A stretch of DNA of 17,402 bases from Rhodospirillales bacterium. GTDB lineage: Bacteria > Pseudomonadota > Alphaproteobacteria > Rhodospirillales > Casp-alpha2. Under the pieces are notes generated by a model. That model was given only the letters and a program-made list of their open reading frames with translations. It did not search any database and was not told where the DNA came from. Every line of letters starts with the position of its first letter. Positions within the stretch are counted from its first letter, which is position 1. The position numbers were made by a program, and so were the translations under genes. Below are positions 6,625 through 14,508 of this stretch, piece by piece. The stretch spans positions 1 through 17,402 of the forward strand of contig JAJFIE010000500.1 of NCBI GenBank assembly GCA_021775275.1. The letters are read 5' to 3'.

Positions 6625-8082
6625 TTACGCAGCGCGGCGCAGGTGCCGTCCTGAATGGACGCCCGTCGGCGCGCAATCCCGCCATATCCATTGCCCATTG
6701 CTCATTACACGTGAGATACCATCGGCGGGCTGAACGGGATCCTCAAAGGTTGCCCGGTCGCATACGGTATCGGGATCAAAGATCACCAGATCGGCGAACG
6801 CGCCGGAGCGCACGGCGCCCCTGTCCGTTAGTCCAAATATGCGGGCCGGAACGCCGGTCATGCGGTGGATGGCCTGCGTGAGACTTAACACCTTTTCATC
6901 GCGCACGTAGCGACCCAGGACGCGCGGGAAGGTCCCCCACAGGCGCGGGTGCGGTCGCTCGTCATGGGGCAGTCCGTCGGAACCGATCATGGTTTCGGGA
7001 TAAGCCATGACGCGCTTCAGATCGTCCTCATCCATCTGGAAATAAATCGCCCCGGCAGGGTTCAGCCGGTCACAGGCTTCCTCGGGGCTTACACCCCACT
7101 CGGCGGCGATATCGGACACATCGCGTCCGGCCATGTGGGGATGCGGGGTGCTCCACGTCACCATAACGCGCTCCGCCCGCGCCAGAAAATCCTTCAGCAG
7201 CACCGTTGAACTGGCGATATAGGGATAGACGTCCAGGCCCAGCGGCATGTGTTGTCGCGCCTCGCTGATGCGTGACAGGGTTTCCCGGGTCCGGCCATAG
7301 TTCTGCTGGCCGCAGACCTTGTGGTGGGAAATCACCGAGGGAATTTGGGCCTGGCAACCAATGGTCACGGTTTCGTCGATGGCTTCGAGGACCGCGTCTT
7401 CTTCGTCGCGCATGTGGGATGTGTGCAATCCGCCATGGCTCGCCGCGATTTTTGCCAGTTCGATGACTTCCTGGGTGGGTGCGGCGCTTGCTGTCGGATA
7501 AGCCAACCCGGTAGACAGCCCGGCAAACCCGGCGCTGAACGCATCATCCAGAATCCGGGCCATGCGGTCAATTTCGGCGGTGGTCGCTGCCCGTGACAGA
7601 TCATCCATAACACAAGCGCGTAAGGAGGAATGTCCGCACAACAGCACCGCATTGGTCGCCGCAGGTTTCTCATGGAGAACTGCGGTATAATCCTCCGGGC
7701 GGGTAAAGCGGTACCATTCCCGCCCACCCAGCAGGTTCATGGGCGGCGGCGGATCGTTCTTGCCTGTATAGGGTGCCAGAGAGACACCGCAATTTCCGGT
7801 CACCACCGTGGTCACGCCCTGACTGACTTTTGGGGTCATGGCGGGCGTTTCCAGCAGCATCCGGTCATCGTGGGTGTGAACATCAATGAACCCCGGCGCG
7901 ATGATCTGGCCTGCGGCATCAAGTGTTTCTTCGGCATCAGTTCCGGCCAGATCGCCTATGGCGACGATACGATCGCCACAAATGCCCACATCGGCGCGTA
8001 TCGCATCCGTCCCGGAACCATCAACCACAACGCCGCCGAGAATCAGAACATCAAGCCGCGTGACGGATGCCGGATCGCTCAT
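6625..8082 (-). CDS. D-aminoacylase-type N-acyl-D-amino-acid deacylase
   Basis: This 485-aa amidohydrolase-superfamily enzyme hydrolyses N-acyl groups, in characterised relatives from N-acyl-D-amino acids, in the cytoplasm. The metal centre residues are recognisable and in the spacing of the Alcaligenes D-aminoacylase (about 483 aa): H69-x-H71 in PGFIDVHTHDD, C98 in GNCG (bridging Cys), H220, H253 or H254 in ISHHK, and D368 in IGSDG. SHMRDE (222-227) and HPRLWGTFPR (378-387) are also family-typical. The C-terminal beta-sandwich has GAFADLVIFDPD. The ATG at 8082-8080 overlaps the stop of the upstream M20 gene by 4 nt (ATGA), so the two are coupled. D-specificity is inferred from family; imidase or dipeptidase activity on related substrates is possible. 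Confidence 0.88.
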   Translation of the reverse strand: MSDPASVTRLDVLILGGVVVDGSGTDAIRADVGICGDRIVAIGDLAGTDAEETLDAAGQIIAPGFIDVHTHDDRMLLETPAMTPKVSQGVTTVVTGNCGVSLAPYTGKNDPPPPMNLLGGREWYRFTRPEDYTAVLHEKPAATNAVLLCGHSSLRACVMDDLSRAATTAEIDRMARILDDAFSAGFAGLSTGLAYPTASAAPTQEVIELAKIAASHGGLHTSHMRDEEDAVLEAIDETVTIGCQAQIPSVISHHKVCGQQNYGRTRETLSRISEARQHMPLGLDVYPYIASSTVLLKDFLARAERVMVTWSTPHPHMAGRDVSDIAAEWGVSPEEACDRLNPAGAIYFQMDEDDLKRVMAYPETMIGSDGLPHDERPHPRLWGTFPRVLGRYVRDEKVLSLTQAIHRMTGVPARIFGLTDRGAVRSGAFADLVIFDPDTVCDRATFEDPVQPADGISRVMSNGQWIWRDCAPTGVHSGRHLRRAA

Positions 8083-9257
8083 GTATTTTCGCCTAAAATC
8101 TGTTCGACCAGAGTGACCCAGTAACTTGCCCCGATGGGCAGGACATCGTCGTTGAAGTCATATTCGGGATGGTGCAGGGGGTGGATACAATCCGCGTCCC
8201 CCTGGCCGATGAGAATGTATGCACCGGGTTTGTGCTCCAGCATATAGGCGAAATCTTCACCACCCATGATGGGGCTTGCGTTCGCATCGACATTCTCCGC
8301 CCCGACAACAGCGGCGGCGGCACGGACGGTCAATGCTGTTGCAGCCGGCTCATTCACCAAAACGGGATAACCATCATGGTAATCCACCGTGATCGTTGCG
8401 CCATGGGCCCGGGCAAGTCCAGAGCAGATTTCGGTGGTGCGATTTTTGAGCAGCTGCCGGGTTTCATTGTCCAGTGAGCGGATCGAGGCCGTCAGGCGGG
8501 CGGTTCCCGGGATGACATTATCCGCCGATCCCGCATGGAACTGGGTAATGCTGACCACGGCTGGCGCGACGGGATTGACGCTGCGGCTGACGATGGTCTG
8601 CATGGCCGAGTGAACCTGAACGCCAATGGCAATGGGGTCAATGGTCAGGTGTGGCCATGCGGCGTGACCGCCATCACCATTAATGATGATGGTTACCGTG
8701 TCCGATGCCGCCATCAGGCCACCGGGGCGAATGGCGAACTTGCCTTTGGGCACGCCGGTGTAATTGTGCATACCGAAAACCTGATCGCAGGGGAACTGAT
8801 CGAACAGGCCTTCTTCCATCATGATCCGTGCACCGCCGAAATTTTCCTCTGCGGGCTGGAAGATAAAATTCACCGTGCCGCTGAAGTTTCCGGTTTCCGC
8901 CAGATAGCGCGCCGCGCCGAGCAACATGGTGGTGTGGCCGTCATGTCCGCAGGCGTGCATGCGCCCGTCATGAATGGAGCGATAGGGAAGGCCGGTTTCC
9001 TCATTCATGGGCAGACAGTCCAGATCGGCGCGCAGGCCAATTGTGCGACCTGTATCAGCACTGTTGCCTTTCAACACGCCGACGACACCGGTTTTGGCAA
9101 GGCCCGTATGGGTATCGATCCCCCACTCCCGCAGCATTTCCGCAACCATGGCGCTGGTGCGGTGTTCTTCCAGGCCCAGTTCCGGATGTTTGTGAATGTC
9201 ACGCCGCCACGACTGCATGTCGCTGTGGAACTCTGAGATTCGGGAAATAACAGTCAT
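8079..9257 (-). CDS. M20 family amidohydrolase (hippurate hydrolase / N-acyl-L-amino acid amidohydrolase type)
   Basis: This 392-aa metallo-amidohydrolase of the M20D group cleaves N-acyl or N-aroyl amino acids. Metal and catalytic residues visible are C103 and H105 in HACGHDGH, the E137-E138 pair in FQPAEEN, H164 in GMHN, and H362 in HPLHHPEY. GGEDFAYML (332-340) is typical of the lid-proximal C-terminal motif. The dimerisation domain occupies about 185-300 and starts near DGGHAAWPH. Length matches the family and there is no signal peptide, so it is cytosolic. AGGAAA precedes the ATG. It lies 28 nt after the aminopeptidase gene and overlaps the deacylase gene by 4 nt, forming the middle of a three-gene operon. 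Exact substrate unknown. Confidence 0.9.
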   Translation of the reverse strand: MTVISRISEFHSDMQSWRRDIHKHPELGLEEHRTSAMVAEMLREWGIDTHTGLAKTGVVGVLKGNSADTGRTIGLRADLDCLPMNEETGLPYRSIHDGRMHACGHDGHTTMLLGAARYLAETGNFSGTVNFIFQPAEENFGGARIMMEEGLFDQFPCDQVFGMHNYTGVPKGKFAIRPGGLMAASDTVTIIINGDGGHAAWPHLTIDPIAIGVQVHSAMQTIVSRSVNPVAPAVVSITQFHAGSADNVIPGTARLTASIRSLDNETRQLLKNRTTEICSGLARAHGATITVDYHDGYPVLVNEPAATALTVRAAAAVVGAENVDANASPIMGGEDFAYMLEHKPGAYILIGQGDADCIHPLHHPEYDFNDDVLPIGASYWVTLVEQILGENT

Positions 9258-9285
9258 TGTTTTCCTATTACCTAAAAGAAACGGG

Positions 9286-11121
9286 TTACTTGAATGAAAT
9301 GGGGCTTGTTGCCGCCTTCAGCCATGCGGCGGTTTCTGAATTCATTCCGGGCAACAGATTGGCACGAACCCAGGCATGATATCCGTTGAGCCATGCGACT
9401 TCCTGGCTTTCCATTAATTCCGTCACCACCAACCGGCGATCAATGGGGGCCTGTGTCAGGGTCTCGAAGCCTAACGTAGGGTTATCGCCAGCGCCCTGGG
9501 TGTCTGCCACGACCACAGCAACCAGATTTTCAATGCGGATTCCATAGGCGCCGGTCTTGTAATATCCAGGCTCATTGGAAATGATCATGCCGGGGGCCAG
9601 GGGAATGGAATTAGCGGTTTTTGAAATCCGGTGCGGACCTTCATGGACGTTCAGGTAGCTGCCCACGCCGTGACCGGTGCCATGATCATAATCCAGACCA
9701 GCATCCCATAACGGGCGCCGGGCGAAGGGGTCGAGTTGCGATCCCGTGGTGCCGACGGGAAACCGCGCCGTGGCGATGGCGATGTGACCGCGCAGCACCC
9801 GGGTGAAGTTTTCGCGCATCTCATCGCTTGGTGTTCCGATGGCGATGGTACGGGTTACATCGGTCGTGCCATCAGGGTACTGTCCGCCCGAATCCAGCAA
9901 GAACAGCGATCCTGGCTCCAGTGGACGATTGCTTTCCGGCGTTACCCGGTAATGGACAATCGCACCGTTCGGCCCCGCACCGGCAATGGTCGTAAAGCTG
10001 AGGCCTTTCAGTTTCGGGCTCTGTCGCCGACAGGACTCCAGATAGTCAGCGGCCTCCATTTCCGTCAGATTACCGCCTTCGGCAGCCTGATCCAGCCACG
10101 CCAGAAATTTGACCAGGGCGTTGCCGTCCCGTTTATGGGCGTTGCGCATGCCGTCCAGTTCGGTGTCATTCTTGATGGCCTTGGGTAGCAAACAGGGGTC
10201 TTGTCCCGTGGCTATGGAAGCGCCAGCGGTACGGAGTCTCTCGGCGACCCATTCCGGGTCTGCGTCGCCGCTCAGACGGACGAGCGCCTTATGCCTGCCC
10301 AGTGCATCAAGAATATCACCAAGATCTTCGGGATCATGACGCGATACGTCCGGCCCCAGATGTTGCGCCAGTTCAGCGGTAGGTTTTTCAGGGTCGACAA
10401 ACCAGTCAACACTGCCGTCCGAGTGCAATACGGCAAATGACAGGGGTTGCGGCGCATAGGGCAGATCCTCGCCGCGAACATTCAACAGCCAGGCTATGGA
10501 GTCCGGTGCGGACAGCACCACGGCATCCTGTCCTGCATCCGTCAGGATAGTTGCAATGTCATGGCGTTTATCCAGGGATGATTTGCCCGCGTATTCCAGA
10601 TCATGGGGGACAATCCGGCCCTGTGGCGGGCCTGGCCGGTCGGCCCAGACAGCATCTACCGGATTGGATGTCGTGGCGGCGAGGGACCCTCCCGCCTGCT
10701 CGGCGGCCAGTTGGTAGCGGCGAACCTGATTGGGGGTTGTTAGCCATGGATCAAAACCGATGATTTTTCCTTCGCCAAGGTTGTCCCTGATCCAGTCTGT
10801 TGCGGGCTCCGAAATCAGGTGACGGTATGCAAACAGATTTTCCGGAACTTCGTCACGAACTTGCAGCGTATAGCGGCCGTCTATGAAAATAGCCGCCTGA
10901 TCAGCGAGGATAACAGCCAGCCCGGCAGAGCCCGTGAATCCGGTCAGCCATGACAGGCGATCGGCGGATGGCGGAACATATTCACCCTGATGCTCATCTG
11001 CGCGGGGTACGATGAAACCATCCAGCCCCCGGCTCTTAAGTTCTTTGCGTAACGCCTTCAGACGGTGCGCAATTTGTGAAAATGATGGCGCGTCGGGTTC
11101 GCTATTCTCCGTTGACGACAT
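9286..11121 (-). CDS. Xaa-Pro aminopeptidase (M24B, long three-domain form)
   Basis: This 611-aa enzyme releases N-terminal residues preceding proline. It has the long form with two creatinase-like N-terminal domains (about 15-310) and a C-terminal pita-bread metallopeptidase domain (about 320-610), like cytosolic aminopeptidase P1 of eukaryotes rather than the shorter E. coli PepP. The five dinuclear-metal ligands are D410 (LLDSGGQY), D421 (GTTDVTRT), H484 (GTGHGVGSYLNVHEGP), E517 (SNEPGYY) and E531 (RIENL). H390 (VHYR) and H494 fit the proton-shuttle positions. No signal peptide is present. The ATG at 11121-11119 has GGAG close upstream. It is the first gene of the operon with the M20 hydrolase and the deacylase, consistent with complete breakdown of peptides containing proline or blocked amino acids. 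Confidence 0.93.
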   Translation of the reverse strand: MSSTENSEPDAPSFSQIAHRLKALRKELKSRGLDGFIVPRADEHQGEYVPPSADRLSWLTGFTGSAGLAVILADQAAIFIDGRYTLQVRDEVPENLFAYRHLISEPATDWIRDNLGEGKIIGFDPWLTTPNQVRRYQLAAEQAGGSLAATTSNPVDAVWADRPGPPQGRIVPHDLEYAGKSSLDKRHDIATILTDAGQDAVVLSAPDSIAWLLNVRGEDLPYAPQPLSFAVLHSDGSVDWFVDPEKPTAELAQHLGPDVSRHDPEDLGDILDALGRHKALVRLSGDADPEWVAERLRTAGASIATGQDPCLLPKAIKNDTELDGMRNAHKRDGNALVKFLAWLDQAAEGGNLTEMEAADYLESCRRQSPKLKGLSFTTIAGAGPNGAIVHYRVTPESNRPLEPGSLFLLDSGGQYPDGTTDVTRTIAIGTPSDEMRENFTRVLRGHIAIATARFPVGTTGSQLDPFARRPLWDAGLDYDHGTGHGVGSYLNVHEGPHRISKTANSIPLAPGMIISNEPGYYKTGAYGIRIENLVAVVVADTQGAGDNPTLGFETLTQAPIDRRLVVTELMESQEVAWLNGYHAWVRANLLPGMNSETAAWLKAATSPISFK

Positions 11122-11378
11122 GGGGCTCCGTGATCTTTTGTTTACGTGGAGTCAAAAGCTATGGGTGAAGCGCCGGTGGTGCAATCTCTTTCCGTAACCG
11201 GTCCGCCGGATCAAGCCATAGCGTGGCATGCGGAAAACGCAATGCTGCGGTGCAACATCAGCACTGTTCGTTGGAATCCAACAAGCTTAAATTTATTACC
11301 AAGCAGGCGGGCGTCCGATGAAAGAAGAAGTCGGCGGTTGCCTTCAATTGACTTCTTCCTGGTATAGGAGCGTAGAAA
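11122..11378. promoter_or_regulatory. Divergent promoter region, aminopeptidase operon / DUF1127 gene
   Basis: This 257-bp spacer separates the divergent aminopeptidase operon and DUF1127 gene, so it should hold both promoters. A small dyad GTTGG-AAT-CCAAC lies near 11271-11283, followed by an AT-rich stretch. I see no convincing ORF and no clear consensus promoter boxes. Confidence 0.4.
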
Positions 11379-11807
11379 ATGCTGGATATTAATTCGAATA
11401 CCCGCGGAAACAGCCCCGGCGTGACGTTGTTCACCGACGAGATGATTGAGCGCAAGATTGGCCCAAAAACCTTTGTTGCTGATTCAGCCCCTGAGTTTGG
11501 TACGGCGATCAGTCGTCTGTTTTATGCCGTCATTGACAGTTTCAGTCTATGGAACCGCCGCCGGTCCATTGAAACCGAACTATATGCGTTGAGTCGGCAC
11601 ATGCTTGAAGATATTGGTGTTGCTTTCGGCGATATCCCTGTTGTCGCCAACCAATGGGCGAACGCCGAAGTCAAACGGCATCGTGCCGAGCGCCTCGCCA
11701 TCAGGACGGCGAAAGCAACCAAGGTCGCCCCGTTCACGCCAACGACGGCAGCGCCTGATGTAGCGGCGACGGCGGCGAACGACCATACTCACAGCGTTGC
11801 TGCATAG
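11379..11807 (+). CDS. DUF1127 (YjiS-like) protein with Ala/Thr-rich tail
   Basis: This 142-aa protein has the DUF1127 core at about residues 56-90: SLWNRRRSIETELYALSRHM followed by LEDIGVAFGDIP, matching the family's conserved Arg-rich start and the L-x-DIG-[ILV] motif. Established knowledge: small DUF1127 proteins of alphaproteobacteria have been linked to RNA turnover and nutrient or stress responses. Many are under 80 aa, and this one has an added N-terminal 55 residues and a low-complexity tail (107-142) rich in Ala and Thr. AGGAG lies 8 nt before the ATG. It is monocistronic and ends before a strong hairpin terminator. A regulatory role is inferred from the family only. Confidence 0.85.
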   Translation: MLDINSNTRGNSPGVTLFTDEMIERKIGPKTFVADSAPEFGTAISRLFYAVIDSFSLWNRRRSIETELYALSRHMLEDIGVAFGDIPVVANQWANAEVKRHRAERLAIRTAKATKVAPFTPTTAAPDVAATAANDHTHSVAA

Positions 11808-11857
11808 AGCACACTGTTTTAAGACCGGGTCCCCTCTCCCATTTTCCGGTTTTAGTT

Positions 11858-11893
11858 AAAAAACGGCGATCCGAATCTGGATCGCCGTTTTTT
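11858..11893. terminator. Perfect 15-bp bidirectional hairpin terminator
   Basis: AAAAAACGGCGATCC pairs fully with GGATCGCCGTTTTTT around a GAATCT loop. The A-run and T-run at the two ends make it a rho-independent terminator in both directions. It serves the DUF1127 gene (plus) and the convergent lipoprotein gene (minus, ending at 11917). Confidence 0.93.
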
Positions 11894-11916
11894 CGTGTGT
11901 GTGTGGGGTGATGAAT

Positions 11917-12267
11917 TCATTCCGCCGGGATATATCCCAGTGACCGCATGCATCTGGAAAAAAAGACCCGCGAGCGTTTTTTGATATCCGCTGCGGCGAA
12001 CATACTGTCGACGCTCTGTTCGTCATCGAAGGTATTATCGGACGAGTACGTCATATCTTCTTCCGCCTCGCGTTCGGCCTTACGCCGGGCTTCCCACTTG
12101 CACTGGGCCGCATCCACGCTCCATTCATCCGCAGGAATTTTATCATGGGTCCATTTCTCTTCCGTTGCCACGCACCCCGACAACAAAATAAAACCCAATA
12201 AGGCGCCCAGTAAGGCGGTGGCCAGGGGATGGGTAAAAACGGACGCGAAGGGTCTCCAGCGGGTCAT
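11917..12267 (-). CDS. Small putative outer-membrane lipoprotein
   Basis: The preferred start (ATG at 12267-12265) gives a 116-aa protein with a lipoprotein signal peptide: basic N-region MTRWRPF, hydrophobic core about 15-29, and lipobox LSGC with Cys32 as the lipidated residue. Residue +2 is Val, so sorting to the outer membrane is expected by the usual rule. The mature part is charged (RRKAEREAEEDM at about 61-72) with C56 and C106. The C-terminal SRCMRSLGY resembles a common ending in small alphaproteobacterial lipoproteins. The frame stays open to ATGs at 12297 and 12447, but these would bury the signal peptide behind 10-60 residues; GGGGA lies before 12267. It converges on the terminator at 11858-11893. 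Function unknown. Confidence 0.72.
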   Translation of the reverse strand: MTRWRPFASVFTHPLATALLGALLGFILLSGCVATEEKWTHDKIPADEWSVDAAQCKWEARRKAEREAEEDMTYSSDNTFDDEQSVDSMFAAADIKKRSRVFFSRCMRSLGYIPAE

Positions 12268-12520
12268 CAAGGGTGTCCCCGAAAGCTTATGGTTCATGCG
12301 ATGGCAAATACCATAACATCCATGGGGCCAGAGCCCAACCATCTCGCATGCCGGATATCGAAGATCACAATCATACAAAACAAAAGAGGCCCATTTAGTA
12401 ACCGGTAAGGCGATGTTCCAAAACTCGATTTGATCTAGGCTAGTCAATGATCACATAATGAATACAATTATATTAATCGAGTCAGTTAGCGGCACCCGGT
12501 TAAGAAGAGGAGCAGCATTG
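12268..12520. promoter_or_regulatory. Divergent spacer, lipoprotein gene / PAS kinase
   Basis: This 253-bp spacer becomes AT-rich from about 12440 to 12480 (ATAATGAATACAATTATATT), which probably marks the promoter of the kinase transcript. The minus-strand reading frame of the lipoprotein stays open to 12447, but the translated part has no family resemblance. No other gene or hairpin was seen. Confidence 0.35.
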
Positions 12521-12586
12521 ATGGGCAAGGGAATTCCAGATCCTTACTGGCCCCGCAATCCTATGATGCGTCACAGGGTACAATGA
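12521..12586 (+). CDS. Possible 21-codon leader ORF coupled to the PAS kinase
   Basis: An ATG at 12521 is preceded by GAGGAG (12507-12512) at 8-nt spacing, the best ribosome binding site in the area. It opens a 21-codon frame starting MGKGIPDPYWPRNPMMR and ending in TGA at 12584-12586, which overlaps the kinase start ATG (12583) as ATGA. This geometry is typical of translational coupling. It may be a real small peptide, a leader controlling kinase translation, or the true kinase N-terminus displaced by a single-base frameshift or sequencing error. I cannot decide between these from one sequence. Confidence 0.4.
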   Translation: MGKGIPDPYWPRNPMMRHRVQ

Positions 12587-14490
12587 CCGCGCGGTATTAT
12601 CAGGGAAATTTCTACAAGAATGCTGCGCATTTGGCTGAAATCGCCTACTGGCGCTGGTCATTTGCCGAGGAGCGGCTGACCCACTGGTCGGAAGAGTATG
12701 AAAAACTCGGTGGTTTTTCTGACGGAGTGCCGGATAACTACGAAAATATGCTGAAACCAGTTCACAAGGACGACCGTGAGCGGGTGCTACAGGTTTATTG
12801 TGAGTCGGATGTGGGGCCGAGTGGATTTAATATCGAGTACCGGGTTATTGATTTCGATGGCCGATTGCGTTGGCTGAATGAACGCGCCGAGGTTGAGTTC
12901 GACGAAGACGGTGTAGCTGTGGCCCATTTCGGTATCGTCCAGGATATAACCGAACGCAAACAGACTGATCAGGCATTGAAGAAAAGTGAGGCGGCGTTCC
13001 GCCATGCAGAACAGATCGCCCATATTCATAACTGGACGTGCGATGCTGTGCAGGGGAACTGGATCACATCATCAGATAACACAGAGCAGGTGCTTGGTTT
13101 GCCACTGAGAGAGCTTCTGGGAGGACACACCAGGTATTCTTCGTTCATTCATGCGGATGATCGTGGCTCTGTTATTGCCGCGTACGAGAAAGCAAGGCAG
13201 GCTTCGGAACCTTACGTTGTTGAGTACCGGTTTTGCCGACCTGATGGCGCGATAGCATATCTTCGCGAGTCAGCGGAGCCGGTGTTCGACGATCAAGGTA
13301 CGTTTATCCATTTCCATGGGACGACGCAGGATATCTCTGAGCAGAAGAGGCAGGAAGATGAGGTGCTCCACACAGCAACATTGCTCGGACAGGCATCAGA
13401 AATATCGGGAATTGGCTTCTGGTTGTTCGATGCGATTGCCAAATCATTCATATATTGTTCGAAAGAATTTTTTCATATCTTTGGCGTTACCCATGAGGAT
13501 GCCGATGTGGTGTCACCGACCGAAAACAATGTGGCGTTTATACACCCCGATGACCGGGAGCAGGTCTTCGACGCCTATGTAGAAAGCGGCAACAACAGCA
13601 TACCGTTTGATATTGAGTACCGGTATACAAGACCGGATGGTGAAGAGCGTTGGATAAGGGAAATTGGTGCGGGTTTCTCAAAGCCCGGCGAGCAATCCAG
13701 CTTCACGGCAGGCACGGTGCGTGACGTCACTGAGGAAAAACACGCCGAACAGGCGCTTTTACATGCCAAACGCGATGCCGAGAGGGCCAGCCAGGCCAAG
13801 AGCGAGTTTCTGGCTACCATGAGTCACGAACTTCGTACGCCACTTAATGCCATCATTGGTTTTTCCAGCATGATCGGGCAAGAAATCTACGGCCCCATGG
13901 AAAATGACAAATATAAGGATTATGCATCCGATATTGAGCAATCGGGCATGCACTTGCTTGGACTCATCAACGACATCCTCGACGTATCTGTCATCGAGGC
14001 GGGCAAATTCGAACTCCATGAAGATCGAGTTGATGTAAGCTGGGCCATTGAAACAATTTGCAGGATGATGGAACATCGCGTGCAGAAAGGTCATGTGCGT
14101 CTGGTTTACGAACCCTCTGATCCTCTGCCCAGACTCTATGCCGATGAGCGCCGGATCAAGCAAGTGCTGATCAATCTGGTTTCCAATGCCGTCAAGTTCA
14201 CACCGGCAGGCGGTCTGGTGTCCATTGCCGTCCGGAAAGATGAGGATGGCTCGTTGAGCCTTATTGTCAGCGATACCGGTATCGGCATGAAAGAGGCTGA
14301 CATCATTACCGCCATGGAGCCGTTTGAACGCTCAAACGTGAACGCACAGCTAACGTCCGAAGGCACCGGTCTTGGCCTGCCATTAACAAAAGGCTTGGTG
14401 GAAGCACACGATGGCACGCTGGACATTTGCAGTGTGCCCGGCGAAGGGACCCATGTGACCGTCCGGTTTCCTGCCGAGCGTGTCGTCTGA
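12583..14490 (+). CDS. Cytosolic histidine kinase with three PAS domains
   Basis: This 635-aa sensor kinase has no membrane segment or signal peptide. Three PAS/PAC units lie at about 18-127, 140-255 and 272-387. Each ends in a PAC-type motif (IVQDITERKQ, TTQDISEQKR, TVRDVTEEKH), and each contains a PDD/KDD/ADD-type PAS_3 signature (HKDDRE, HADDRG, HPDDRE). The HisKA dimerisation domain follows with H-box SHELRTPLNAIIGFS, phospho-acceptor H415. The ATPase domain has N-box NLVSNAVKF (531-539), G1 DTGIGM (564-569) and G2 GTGLGLP (594-600). There is no receiver domain. The ATG at 12583 has only a weak CAGGG of its own and overlaps a small upstream ORF. It converges on the HD-GYP regulator gene with an 18-nt gap and no terminator. 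Signal unknown; partner may be the neighbouring regulator. Confidence 0.93.
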   Translation: MTARYYQGNFYKNAAHLAEIAYWRWSFAEERLTHWSEEYEKLGGFSDGVPDNYENMLKPVHKDDRERVLQVYCESDVGPSGFNIEYRVIDFDGRLRWLNERAEVEFDEDGVAVAHFGIVQDITERKQTDQALKKSEAAFRHAEQIAHIHNWTCDAVQGNWITSSDNTEQVLGLPLRELLGGHTRYSSFIHADDRGSVIAAYEKARQASEPYVVEYRFCRPDGAIAYLRESAEPVFDDQGTFIHFHGTTQDISEQKRQEDEVLHTATLLGQASEISGIGFWLFDAIAKSFIYCSKEFFHIFGVTHEDADVVSPTENNVAFIHPDDREQVFDAYVESGNNSIPFDIEYRYTRPDGEERWIREIGAGFSKPGEQSSFTAGTVRDVTEEKHAEQALLHAKRDAERASQAKSEFLATMSHELRTPLNAIIGFSSMIGQEIYGPMENDKYKDYASDIEQSGMHLLGLINDILDVSVIEAGKFELHEDRVDVSWAIETICRMMEHRVQKGHVRLVYEPSDPLPRLYADERRIKQVLINLVSNAVKFTPAGGLVSIAVRKDEDGSLSLIVSDTGIGMKEADIITAMEPFERSNVNAQLTSEGTGLGLPLTKGLVEAHDGTLDICSVPGEGTHVTVRFPAERVV

Positions 14491-14508
14491 GTTTCAGCAG
14501 CCTGCTAG

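Noticed and set aside
8535..9236. 233-aa plus-strand frame antisense to the M20 hydrolase
   Set aside because: Shadow frame produced by high-GC codon bias; the minus-strand gene has all catalytic motifs.
11894..11907. GTGTGTGTGTGG simple repeat after the terminator
   Set aside because: Only a few dinucleotide units; no evidence of phase variation because it lies outside any promoter or coding start.
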